64,000 nt of DNA, from contig KB297741.1 of assembly GCA_000328365.1 (NCBI GenBank), positions 985,040 through 1,049,039 of the forward strand, read 5' to 3'. Of the stretch, positions 42,482-53,591 are shown one piece after another. Every line of letters begins with the position of its first letter. Position 1 is the first letter of the stretch. The position numbers were made by a program, and so were the translations under genes. The stretch comes from Capitella teleta (lineage: Eukaryota; Annelida; Polychaeta; Capitellidae). The notes under the pieces are model-generated. The model saw only the letters and a list, made by a program, of their open reading frames with translations, searched no databases and was not told where the DNA came from.

Positions 42482-45400
42482 TTATTTCACCTCCAAATAT
42501 TCATTATCAATTTCCTCATAAACGTCCTCGTCGTTGCTTTTAACGATTGTGTTCTCATTTCCCTGGTTATCAGCGACTGGCTCGGGAACTTTTGGTGGCT
42601 TTCTTAGTTGGGTGTAGTTAGGATTAGTGATGTTTGAACCTTGTTCTAATTGGTTGTAGTCTTCTTGTTCAGTGGTTTCCCCTGAGAAATACACTGGTGA
42701 AATATTGAATGGGTGCTGCATGGAGTCCGTACCTTGATGTTGTGGATCTGGTTGCCTCGTTCGTCGATAACAGATGCATCCGACGCTGACACCAATTATA
42801 ATAATAATATGATGATGATGACGACTACAATTATTATGGTCAGAGTCGTATCATCATCCTTGGGCTTAGCTGAAGAAAAGATTCGACATTTCACTTGTGA
42901 TGCATGGTTAATGCTCACATTTGATTTAGTATTTTATATATGTATATACACGGTAATTTAATCTGGCCTAGCTATCATGTAAGAGCAAGATAGCATCCCC
43001 CAAGGACAACAAGAGTGAAGACTGTTCAACTTTGGAGTTCGAATGTCCAAAACGGATGCTGTACGCATGAACCAGTATTGAATTTTAGCCTAATCGAAAT
43101 ACACTTACGTGGGTTAGGACTTGTATTTCTCTTGCCATGTGGCTGTCAATTGTGAATAATAAATTGATTATCACAAATTTCGTTAGATGAGTGTGATATA
43201 CTCACCGTCGTAAATCCATCTGGTGTTCTTGGTGGCGGAGCTTTGAGAAAATAAAATATTATGGTATATTTAGTTCAGTGTGCGTGTATACATTGTACAT
43301 GCATACAATTCATTTTCGGCTTGAAGTATAATTGGATATTGTGACTCAACTCAATCAGTTCAGTCAACTTTATCCAATCACTCTGGGTCTCCGTACGTTC
43401 ACTATAATGACCTATAATATTAGTATTACTATATTTCGAAGGCTCTATACGTCGAAGTCATTTCGACCGTCCCTCGTACTTTTGACACATCGAGATTATA
43501 CTGTAGTTTCAAACGAGGGAGGGTGGGGTGTAAACTCTAAAGCACACAATTTTAGGATGGAAGTTTGTGAAAATTGAAAACCCTACCAGATTTGCCATCT
43601 GCACCCTGAATGAAGAAATGAACCGATTCAGTTGCATAGTTATGATGTCATGGAATCAGCTCTTACCCTGGGCAGTCTTAGTTTTCCGTTGATTGAAGTC
43701 GAGACGTCACCTACAGCATGATATAAATCAGCAATTCCAGATTGCGTTTCGAAATCTATAATACTGAGTTTTGACCAATACAAATAGGGGGTAGGGTTAG
43801 GGAAATTATTGATCATAGATTATTGAAAAAGAGCATGATGTGGTATCATTTTATTTTTTTATTTTTCATCCTTAATTTACAGACATATCAGGCAAATTTG
43901 TGTATGCCTAAATGTTAATTGTGAGATCACATCCTAGACAAGTTACTTATAATGACCACCTAAACATATTAAAGATCCATTACCAAATCTGATCTCATTC
44001 ATGAACCTAAATCCGTCCGCATCTGAGCAATCGAGATATTCGGATTCGGTTCGGTCTCATTGGCTCCCTGTGCGAAACTAGAGAAGCTTTACTGCCTGTA
44101 ATATTGTTACACTAGCTGTATAAGAGAAACCTAGAAGTGGCCGGTGCTCGGAATCAAGAAGACTGGATGTTATGATTCTGGTTTCAGAAAGAACATAAAT
44201 CAAAATTGCGACAAATTTCATTTCACTTCTTTCAACTTCTCTAACGCGACATCTACTCTTTTCCTGATTTAATGAGGCAAGCAATCAGTCTCGTTGAATT
44301 GTGAAATTTACTATTACATGTACCCTTGGTTGCATTAATGAAGTCAACAAAGCTGTGATAAGAGTAGGGGGAAACCCCGGTCCCGGGCCTTCTGTTCTGG
44401 CGCCCGTATCATCCGATTGGTTTGGGTGGAGCCGTAAAATCCCATCACGCACGCACGTCAACAATTAAAGCTGTGTTAAGGCTTAAGACATGAGCTCGCT
44501 TGTCTGTTTTTATTTCTCTGTTGGCTCGCACCCAACGCTTTCGCGAAAAAACAGAGAGGCTGGGGTTATTTAAATGAAGGGGCCGTTTATTTCGGCACAT
44601 ACACGCATACTTCACCTCATGCGCTTGACCTCCCTGGCCATTTCTACGACAACGAATCTCTAAATGCTCCCCAGGCTTGCATAATGTGATCATCGCACGT
44701 CAATGCTGCCATGTTTGATCGACACATGTGCGAGCGAACCACGTCTCAGGCCATTAATGGTAAATTTTATACCCATAATAAGCATAATATAGCTTATATA
44801 CATATATTGGAAGTTGGAACATGACGGTCAATCTTCATGTCTTCCAGAGTCCGAGCACTGCTTGGCCACTTTTATGTTCCGTATTTACAACCGAGGATTT
44901 AGCATGATCCTAATTGGTTACATCTTGTAGAACTAACCTGAACACAAGTCATCAATCATTATGGTCCCCCATGTTTTGTAGCCCAGTATTTCAGGATCCC
45001 AGCAAGCATACGAGTCATCATTCCAATCAAATGACTGAGCGTCAAGTTCCTCGCCGTCTTTGAGCCAACACAAACGACTGTCACATATCATAGACTCTGG
45101 GTTCAACGCAGCAATGTACCTGAAACTACGTCCGAATTGTCGGATGTCTGGATAGGTCGTCAGACCAGTGGAATCTAGAGCCAACGATGTTAATTGCGGC
45201 ATGGTTCGGAACAAATTGAGAATATCGTCAGCTGTTAAGTACCCAAGATTATTTTCGGATAGGTAGAGGCTCTCCATAGTTGTGACTGCATAGATAGCTG
45301 AAATGTCATGCAACCCGTTCCAACTCATATCCAACTCTTCCAACTGCGTCATGCCGTCAAATGCATCGCTCTCCAGTTTTGTTATGCTATTCTCATTCAG

Positions 45401-46204
45401 ATAGAGCTTCTGCAACGATTCCGACTGGTAAATGAAGTCTGGCAGTTCCTCAAGCTGGTTGTAAGATAGGCTCAGAAATCGTAGCTGGGTTAACTGCTTC
45501 AATTGTGATTTGCTGATAAATTCAATACCGGTATTTGTCATTTGAAGATCCTCCAAGCTGTTGTCCATCGGCAGACGAGAGAAATCAAGAAATTCACCCA
45601 GGTTGTTATGTTGTATGGAGAAGCTCCTCAGTGATGACATTTTGCTGAAGAAATCCCGATCGACATACTCAATATGGTTATAATCGAATTGGATGGCTTC
45701 TATGGTCGAAGCTGAGCTTAACAACGAGTCCTTTGTCAACTTGGCTATCTGGTTGCCCGGCACGTACAAATGTGTCAGGGTGGTAAGCATATGAAGGCTC
45801 TCGATGGCCGTTAGTGCATTGTGGCCCATATAGAGCTCTTCAAGAGAGTTACTGACCTCGGTCAAGTCGGGTATTTCTTCAAGGAGATTGTTACCAAGAT
45901 CCAAATAGGAAAGTTGACTTCCTTGAAAGGCTGTTGGGGAAATCTTCGATATCTTATTATTGGTCAGATCTAGATGTTCGAGCTTTACGAAGTCACTGAA
46001 TGCATGGTCTGGTATACCACGCAGATTGTTATCCGTGAGAATAATAGATGTGACATCACTGGGAATATCATCCGGAATTGACTCTAGGTCCCCCCTAGTT
46101 GCAGTATATGTTAAACCGTCAACACTCAAAAGCAGGACAAACACAATATCACTCCACAGAACCCACGACATCATTGCTTCAGGATGATATAAATGCGTAT
46201 GCAT
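42482..46204 (-). CDS. LRR transmembrane receptor with tyrosine-motif tail
   Basis: Six exons with matching phases: 44938-46204, 43667-43710, 43587-43605, 43206-43240, 43109-43142 and 42482-42869. Exon 1 encodes a signal peptide (best start MMSWVLWSDIVFVLLL, from 46174), about a dozen leucine-rich repeats and a C-terminal cap (MICDSRLCWL to CWDPEILGYKTWG). Four tiny exons give a Pro-rich stalk (APPPRTPDGFTTPHGK). Exon 6 encodes DDDTTLTIIIVVVIII, a membrane helix, then basic CYRRTRQ and a tail with YNQL, NPNYTQL, KPPKVPEP, VYEEI and EYLEV. In this sequence exon 6 is one base short (or two long) within the ATT/ATC run, so the frame entering the helix stops at 42796-42798 while the tail stays open in another frame. 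Either the run is misread, or the allele makes a tail-less protein. No known family was recognised beyond LRR; the combination of domains is the evidence for a receptor. Confidence 0.75.
43430..43506. mobile_element. Tigger-like transposon end, solo
   Basis: On the minus strand it starts CTACAGTATAATCTCGATGT and continues with GAGGGACGGTCGAAATGAC, resembling the end at 32540-32767. No opposite end is visible. It lies in an intron of the LRR receptor. Confidence 0.45.
43980..44935. mobile_element. foldback/MITE-like element in LRR receptor intron 1
   Basis: The left arm (about 43995-44285: GGTTCGGTCTCATTGGCTCC, a TTTCAGAAAGAACATAAATC block and CGACATCTACTCTTTTCCTG) matches 18820-19010. The right arm (about 44826-44935: GAGCACTGCTTGGCCACTTT and a GGTTACATCTTGTAG end) matches 19290-19390. 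The element fills most of the 1227-bp intron and ends a few bases from the splice donor at 44937. Confidence 0.65.
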
Positions 46205-46344
46205 TCAGGTTTAAAACTGCACTACTGAAATGTTTATAGGGCAACTTTTCAAATACTCAAATACTCGTGTGTGATTGAGTGGATATATTTTAATGCAAGC
46301 AAGCTGTAGGAAAGGAAGATCACGCACACCCCTCCGCCTTTTTA

Positions 46345-46352
46345 TGACGTCA
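46345..46352. promoter_or_regulatory. CRE-type palindrome upstream of LRR receptor
   Basis: TGACGTCA lies about 140 bp before the first Met and about 170 bp before the preferred Met of the LRR receptor gene, a promoter-like position for a CREB/ATF site. Confidence 0.35.
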
Positions 46353-47349
46353 CCAATGTTCTCAAGGTTTAAAGAAAGGTTGACTTAGACCTAGTCACAA
46401 CTCTGCCCTTTAAGTGACAAGAACGGGTCATTACTTCTGAAGAAAATATATTCTGCGTGACGATTACTTTTAAAGACACACGACGAAGTAATCGAGACAT
46501 TGTTAAGGTTCACTGCATTCTGAACCTATATTCTGAATGTGTGTTGGCACAGTTTCCATGCAGCCTCACTCATTTTCAATCGAGCATCAATGAAGTCTTA
46601 CTCTGCTTATACATTCATATTGGCCTACAGCGTATATACAGGTGCTATGTGTAATGTGTTATATAACACAATCATGTATGGGGTACTTCAATGAATTTCA
46701 TTACAGTGCTGAGGGCACTACTTTCTATAACACAATGCATGCATGGTTTTTTTTATCAATGTTGAATTTGTAAATAAATGTTAATGAATGTAAAAGAATG
46801 TTAGTATAACATGTCCAGCTGCAATTCCAATCATTTCTATTTCAATTCCAGCAACATCTATGCCGAGTTATCTCAATTATATATATAATTTATTCTAATC
46901 GCAATTAAGCATTGACGTTATAGAAAGAACAGAAAAGGTAAATAAAAAAATAACAATAATAATAATAGCAACAAAGTCAACATAAATGATAACCGTGGTT
47001 TATGACGATTCAGGCTTTGTGCATAATAAAAAGGATAAAGCTGTGCATTCTGTACAATTTAGTGCTGAACTCAAATATCCCAGTCTCATATCTCTAAGTT
47101 CTAAAATGCAATATGCAGCACAGACAATGTCCTCGGAATATTTAATTTTGTTGTTATTATATCTTTTCCTGGGTTTAATTTAAAATCAGCGACACCTGTT
47201 GGAGTGGTGCAAAGAGTTTCTGCCACACATCGTAAGTTATTCCCTAGAGCAGACTGACTGTAGTTTGTGGTAACAAGAGAAGTGCATAATCTAACAATCG
47301 AATTTTTGCTATTAACATTAATAGAGTGCACTCATCATTTCACGATTTT

Positions 47350-47702
47350 TCCACTTTTGAGGGGCAAACAGGCCCCGGACCATGGATAAGCTTCATATTG
47401 AACGCATAATTAATACGACGCTCTCGTACTATTGTTTTGTTTGAGATTGCTAATTTTGTGACAGAAGCACTGATGTTTATCTCCTAAAATCAAAACAAAG
47501 AAGAGAGTTTGTATTGATGCGCCATACAAGAGATGACATTCCTTAATGCTAGTTCAGGGATTTATCTGATTTTGCTCTCTTCGCGATCACTCACCACTCG
47601 CATTTAAATGTTCATCCCTCATTCAAAATATACTTTTTACTTGATTTCTTTGCATAAATGGACGCAGAATAACTTAGTAACTCCATACCAGGTAGTTATT
47701 GT
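47350..47702 (+). repeat. dispersed repeat family, copy A
   Basis: Blocks GGGGCAAACAGGCCCCGGAC, CATCCCTCATTCAAAATATACT, TTGATTTCTTTGCATAAATG and ACTCCATACCAGGTAG recur at 57345-57703 in the same orientation and at 56679-56940 inverted. Confidence 0.75.
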
Positions 47703-48264
47703 TTTGAATAATTGACAAATTTTAGCAAATTGTAGAATTTTGCTTTTAACATGGAGTAGAAAGACTACTTTAGGCCCACTCTGTATAGTGGCACAACACT
47801 ATATACAAGGGTTAATAGATTTGATTTTTCAGTCCAGCTTATTTTTAATAAATAGTAAAACCAGGAGAATACTTGTGTGCTTTTAATTTGTTTTATGTCG
47901 AACCTAACCTAAAACATGATCGAAGGTGTAAGTAATCAATTAAGTCATCGACAAAGCCTTAGAGCTCCAGGGAACACTCAATGTGTAACACCCAGATAGC
48001 CCCGCGGTGATTGTTTTGGCGTCGTCTACTCGTGAGACATTGAGGTAACACTGGGTAAGTCCAACACTCCTACTGTCAGCTCCGCCGTATTCCTCGGTTG
48101 TGCTGTCTGTGTGAAAGGGAGCAAAATGCTTGGATTGAAATAATTATTCAAACATGCATACAAATCTAGTGCATGCACTTATTTGTCATGTCTTGTATCC
48201 CTATTCCTTCCTCAACGACGCCAGCTATTGTCACAACATTTTCAACTCGTGTACCAGATTCAGG

Positions 48265-48778
48265 CTACTGAGCCACCAGAACATGGGGCGAATTATTTGC
48301 ACAGGCTTCGTTCTCCTGTACTACAACAGTACATTCACTATATTGTAACCACAATCGTATGACAAAACGCATAAATTTCAATGCGATAATATCACACATC
48401 CCGTGTGGCGTAAGAGTCCACTGGAATATTAAAACTGCGCTATATATCATCAGAATATCGGCAATTCCAGGTAGCCAGTTGACAGCATGGAGGATGAAAT
48501 AGGTATGTTGCATGCTTCCCCGTAGATCACCTAAATAAAGTATTCCCAATTTTCAATGCCCTGGCAATGAGAAAAGCATTAAAAAATATTATTAATAAAA
48601 ATAAAAAATAGTATCGCTCCCGATTTCCCTTTTGAACGCGCATAGCCACGTCAGTTTTGAAAATTTCAAAACTTGCGTGAAAAGCACTGCCGATCGCTCC
48701 CGCAAGACAACGCATCAATACGCTCGCCTCCGCCAGAAGAAGATGAAGACTCCACCAGAAAGCACACCCAGTTGACAT
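48265..48778 (-). CDS. hypothetical membrane protein, possibly TMEM45/DUF716-like
   Basis: Two candidate exons. The upper frame (from 48778) reads MSTGCAFWWSLHLLLAEASV, then LMRCLAGAIGSAFHASFEIF. The lower one, after an acceptor-like TTTATTTAG, reads GSMQHTYFILHAVNWLPGIA, then DILMIYSAVLIFQW. The second loosely fits the QHSTMYxxFAxxGxxDML pattern of TMEM45 proteins. I could not fix the splice junction, find the remaining exons or confirm the family, so this may be a gene fragment or chance. Confidence 0.22.
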
Positions 48779-48984
48779 GAGTTAATTCAGAGAGCTTTCA
48801 GTCGACATCGACATCCTACTTTTGCTGTCCTAATAGAACCATGCACCATCTGAACATCAGATAAAATGCAGCTGAGGGGAGCTGTTGAAGCAGAAAAGAT
48901 ACAGGTTTAACAAACATTGATCATATCATCATAAATTAAATTAATTGGTGTAATTAATAAATACACATACACATACATGTACCC

Positions 48985-49081
48985 AGATAGCATTTGGGTA
49001 GTTTTCCGTAACGTTGCCAAATAGTTGCCGGCAATGGTTGACAGGAACGTTGATATGCTCATTGATGTAATGTCTTTCGCA

Positions 49082-49115
<34 letters not shown>

Positions 49116-49290
49116 ACCTAGGTAAGACCTTAGCGGCAACCACTTTTCTACTATCTGTCAACGTTGACACAACAGATTAACCATGACAACCACATATATA
49201 CTATCTAGCAACGTTGATCTAATGCATGGCAACTGCATATATACCATCTGGCAACATTGACGCCATAGGCATGAAAACCATCACTAATTG
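48985..49290. repeat. imperfect minisatellite
   Basis: Units of about 43-50 bp built around ATATACTATCTAGCAACGTTGA and CATGGCAAC recur three times at 49145-49280, with looser relatives from 48985. A poly-A run at 49086-49111 lies in the middle. Confidence 0.65.
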
Positions 49291-49378
49291 ACTGTAGGAA
49301 CACACGAGACAAATCTTATGTAAAATGGAGAATTTTATTCAGAAAAATCCCAAGAAAACATTAATATTTGAAAGGTAG

Positions 49379-49705
49379 AAATTCACAATAGCTAAAGTAA
49401 ACAGAACTAGAAAAAGTATAAATACCCTTCGGACACGGTCAAGCCCGCTGATGTTGGGGTAACTGGGAAGGGCCAGCGACGAAGGGGAGGGATCCCGTTG
49501 CGTGGACGGGGTGCACCTTCTAGCAAGGGAGAAACAATAAGAATTAGATCCCGCATTTTAAATTCGTGGTTATAATTATATTTCAAAAATGGAAATTTAC
49601 AAAATCCGAAGTAAATAGAATTAGAAATATTATACATATCCCTTGGGTTCCGTCCACTGAGCCAAGGGTGGTGGGTTGGTCGGCCTTCTAGCAAGGAAAA
49701 AGCAA
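49379..49705. repeat. diverged tandem duplication with splice-acceptor-like cores
   Basis: A segment of about 150-200 bp (AAATTCACAATAGCTAAAGT ... CCTTCTAGCAAGG) recurs at about 49588-49705 (AAATTTACAAAATCCGAAGT ... CCTTCTAGCAAGG). On the minus strand each unit has TTGCTAG followed by AAGG, resembling a 3' splice site. No coherent protein was found. Confidence 0.5.
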
Positions 49706-50299
49706 GAAACAAATAGTTGTTAAAAGAGCGAAATTCGACATGTCTGGTCCAGGTTGTTCGATGTCTATGGTTTCGATATTTTCTTGAGTCGTTGTGCTGA
49801 TGATCGTTGACAGCCAAGCTTGAGTGTCAGTCTCAGTCTCGCATAATAATCTGCATTCGGTGAGTGAATTTTGTGGTGTTAATCCGTCTCGTTACTTAAA
49901 TGGCAAACTAATAATGTTCCTGCTCATCTAATTAATAATGAGGCACAAAAACTTTTTGCAATAATGTCGATTCATTCATGAATATCATGGCAGCTGGTCG
50001 GCAACTTCTCAGCCCACTCACTCAGATTTAGCTGCATCCTGAGAATGATTCTGTTGCCATAATCTGTGGGAATTATTCCTTATAGCAATAGGAGTCTTGG
50101 AACGAGATTAACTCAGATTCAGAAGTAATCTGGCAAGTGAACCCTGACTGAGTGACTCCATAATAATAATTATAGCCTCGATCTATATATTTAGTATAGA
50201 CATGTATACCTAGCTCACATACTACAGTGAGACCGAGTTACACAGACCTCGCTCGATTTACCGGTGCTAGTATATACCTAAAATGTGTGGAGCCTATTA

Positions 50300-51215
50300 C
50301 AGTAGTACCTGCAAATAACGAACAGTGCTGGATCCAAGAAAAAGTGTTCGTAGTTCTGGGGTGTTTGTTAGTCAAGGTTGGGTAAAATTAGGTCACTATG
50401 GTAACTCATGCTGGCTTTGCATCAATTCAGCAATCAACAATAACAGCAATGAAGTATAATGTTTATTCATAGTTTATTAAATCATTTATCTTTCAATAAA
50501 ATCTGTAATACGTTAATCTCCATTGATGGAGCTGTATAACTCTTCTCCATCTCTTTGAAACGCGCGTCGCCTCCGAGCGTGAGACTCCGCCGCTGAACCA
50601 GCGCTCTGCTTGCTTTAGCGCCGTCGAGTGACCACGTGCTTACTCCAAAATAATATCTGAACGACGATCGGCTGATTTGACAATTTATTCTCATATGAAG
50701 TGCAACATAACATACATATCAGCCTTAATCATTTTAAATACGTTACGAGCCTTTAAAAACCACCCGTCAGGTTAGCTCCCCAACTCCCAAGGGTAGCAGA
50801 GCAGTTTGTTGTGTGTGCACTACGCTACGGCTTGGGGAGCTACCTTCAGGTGTTCTAGGCTCCGCGCACACGGCCGTCTCAGTGGAATTCTATTAACTTG
50901 CGAACAGCGAACAGGCACACAACAACAGCTCGCATGTATAATTACAGCAACCTATATACCTGCTAAACACCGTAGAACATAGTTAATAGTGTGCTGTGTG
51001 CATTTGCCATAAGATTTTATTATCTTTTAATTGAAAAAATGTAAAATTAAAATATTTTATTTCTGAGGGGGGTGTTCGTTGTTCGCGTTTCGGGTTTTCG
51101 CTGCTCAGGAGTGATTTCCTGTTGAATAACATGGGAGTGAGTTGCGTCGAAAGAAAACAGTTCGTTAGAGAGGACTGTTCGCTAGAGGTGTGTTCGTTAT
51201 TCGCAGGTACTACTG
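50300..51215. mobile_element. Tigger/pogo-like element, non-autonomous
   Basis: The ends begin CAGTAGTACCTGCAAATAAC and CAGTAGTACCTGCGAATAAC and match at 24 of 25 bases; TA flanks both. Length is about 915 bp. The termini share the CAGTAGT start and the internal GTTAGAGAGGACTGT motif with the element at 3645-4595, so the two are related subfamilies. A hairpin of GGTTAGCTCCCCAA with its complement lies inside at about 50769-50846. No transposase domain was recognised. Confidence 0.8.
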
Positions 51216-51431
51216 TATACCGAATTGCGACGCCTGCGTGCACTCGGTGTCATGTTGTGACTCAGTAAATCAGTGCATTGAGGAATAATTCCCTCTAACT
51301 TAACTGTGCATGTATTGCAGCTATTGCTTAATACTGTTTAATTAAGGTATTATAAATTATAAACTCACATGTTGCCCCTTAGCGTGTTGGCCGTGGTGCT
51401 CCTTTCAGCTTGCTTCCTATATATACTAATA

Positions 51432-51587
51432 TACAGTAGAACAGGAAATTTTTTGCTATATTTGTTCCCCCGCGAAATCTTTCTGGATGATCTTATGCTT
51501 GACCGCGAATAATTGGTGCCGCAAATAAAGGCCTCAGACATGAAACCACGAAATTTACAGTTCGCAGAAATTTCCTGTTCTACAGTA
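51432..51587. mobile_element. Tc1/mariner-type MITE, copy 3 (best ends)
   Basis: The left end TACAGTAGAACAGGAAATTT and right end AAATTTCCTGTTCTACAGTA form an inverted repeat with one mismatch. The core GACCGCGAATAATTGGTGCC matches copies 1 and 2. At about 156 bp it is the shortest copy. Confidence 0.85.
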
Positions 51588-51769
51588 GCCTTCACGAAAG
51601 ATATAAGAACTGGGAATTTTTTCCCAGTGGAAGTGAGCTGAAACAAGTGGTCCATCCAGTTGCCTGTGTACTGTATAGGTCCCACATACAGTAAATTATA
51701 TAAATAATATTCACCCTCAATTGCTTTTTTTTCACCCACAAAAAAGATTTAAAACAAGTATTGTAGAAA

Positions 51770-51860
51770 TACAGTCGATCCTCATTATTACACTAAAATT
51801 TTGCTATAATGACTTCTAAGTTTATAATGTTCCGATATTATGCAATAATTTGACCCCCCA
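51770..51860. mobile_element. Tigger-like transposon end, solo
   Basis: TACAGTCGATCCTCATTATT, then ACACTAAAATTTTGCTATAATGA, resembles a pogo/Tigger left end. The matching right end was not found. Confidence 0.4.
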
Positions 51861-53591
51861 CCAGACCTTCTCTGGGGAGCCTACGCCAGGAACACGGGAA
51901 CCCAGAAGAAAGATAGTTAAAACCATTAGCTCGCTGTCACAAAAACCGCAGACGAGGAATACAATTCTATCTCTTCTCTTTTTGAAAGGGCAGATCATCT
52001 GTGCCAATGGAATCAGCCTGGGTTTCCGCTGAGGGGAATCAGCCTGGGTTTTGAATCGATCCGATTCCAAGTATCAATTATTTTGTATTCTTATGATGGG
52101 ACGTTGAAGATAAGGACTCATTGTGATCAATTAGATATGTACGCTTTACGTAGAATACGGTGCACCAATTTCCGCTACATTTGTTGTAGGAAGAACTGCA
52201 GACTATATAATCAAGGGACTATCATAATTATTGACTTCTTACACTGTGTGCCTTTTTCATGCATGCTCGATGATTATTGAAAACAGTGCTTATAGTGATT
52301 GTATGTTCAATTTTACAGTAATTGGTGATCAATACCAGTTGCACTTGTTGTAATTGAATATAAAAGAGTGGGGAGTGGTATCATGTGCAAACATTGTAAA
52401 TGTTGGTCTCAGTGAACAATCATCAATTTATGAACTGCTATCGCCTCTGTGAATGGTCGCATTGTTGTCCTTCCCCTCAGTGTGGCCCATAACATGTTGT
52501 GTCATCAATTTATCACCATGAACTGTTGAACACTGGTCACTATCTGCATATTTGATCCAGTCACTAATCAGCTGATCATCTGCTCCTAATCAGTTAGATG
52601 ATGTAATGCACTTATGCCAAATGGATCATCAAATAACCAGGGTGCACCGTTATTTAGCTGAGCCTGTTTAGCTGTAACACAAGGTTGTTTTATGTGTAGC
52701 TAGTAAGGTTTTACTATACCCCCTTTCTTTTGGAAAAGAAAGGATAATGTTATCCTTAGGCAACTAGAGTTGATTCTGTCTTGTGATAACAGTATGAGTA
52801 TCCCTGAAATTATTGATTCCTGTCGATCACCAATAGGTCATTCAAAAATGAAGGTTTATTATTGAAAAGCATTTTCTTATGAAGAGCTACTGTACTTCAG
52901 TGTGTTAATTGCCTCGATCTCTTCTTTCGGTATTTAAGGGCACTAAATGAGTAAAATGACTAATTTATTATTTTCATTGGTAGGATTTTTTGATCTGAGT
53001 AATATAAAGACCCACATGCAGATGCTTATTTCTTTCCTGGAAATTCTCATTCCAAACCATGCTCCATCGATCAATAATTCTATTTCCTTTACAATGTGGA
53101 TTCCTTATTGATTCACTTTTGTTCGAGCAATTTTGTCAATCAGAGGTGTAAGTGTTTTTAATCCATTTTTGTTTCTATCTGTAAAAGGTTTAACGGGTTA
53201 TGATTAAGATCTGCTTTCTTAGAAGATCTGTTGCTCACATGCTATGATTCAGTAACTATGTGGGTTAAAATTGGCAGGTCTCCAAGATAATAAGCTGGTC
53301 CAGGCGTTCAAGTCCTCTCTGTTTGGTCTATTATGTATGTGAGGTTTCTGACCTACTGTAGTCTGTTCAATTGCTTTGTGAGAATTTAGGTAATTGAATG
53401 TTACGCGCAGCATATAATAATACAATCATAATTATTGACTCCTTATACTAAGTCTATGTGCCTTTTTCATGCACGATGATTTTTGAAAACAGTGCTTATA
53501 TTCCCCATATATATTTTATGCCTGTAATCATTTCTCATTTTATCATTCTTCATTTACAGATGAGCTGCCACTCTCTCGGATAACAAACACA
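51860..53591. other. stretch upstream of CYB561
   Basis: No coding exon seen. A 75-bp direct repeat (ATCATAATTATTGACT, then GTGCCTTTTTCATGCA and TTGAAAACAGTGCTTATA) occurs at 52221-52294 and 53425-53500. A 3' splice site (TTTACAG at 53554-53560) lies 31 bp before the CYB561 start codon, so an upstream non-coding exon is likely. Confidence 0.45.

Larger units (their letters stand above)
46205..48260. other. gene-free stretch
   Basis: No exon recognised. It holds the LRR receptor promoter region and a dispersed repeat copy at 47350-47702. Confidence 0.4.
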
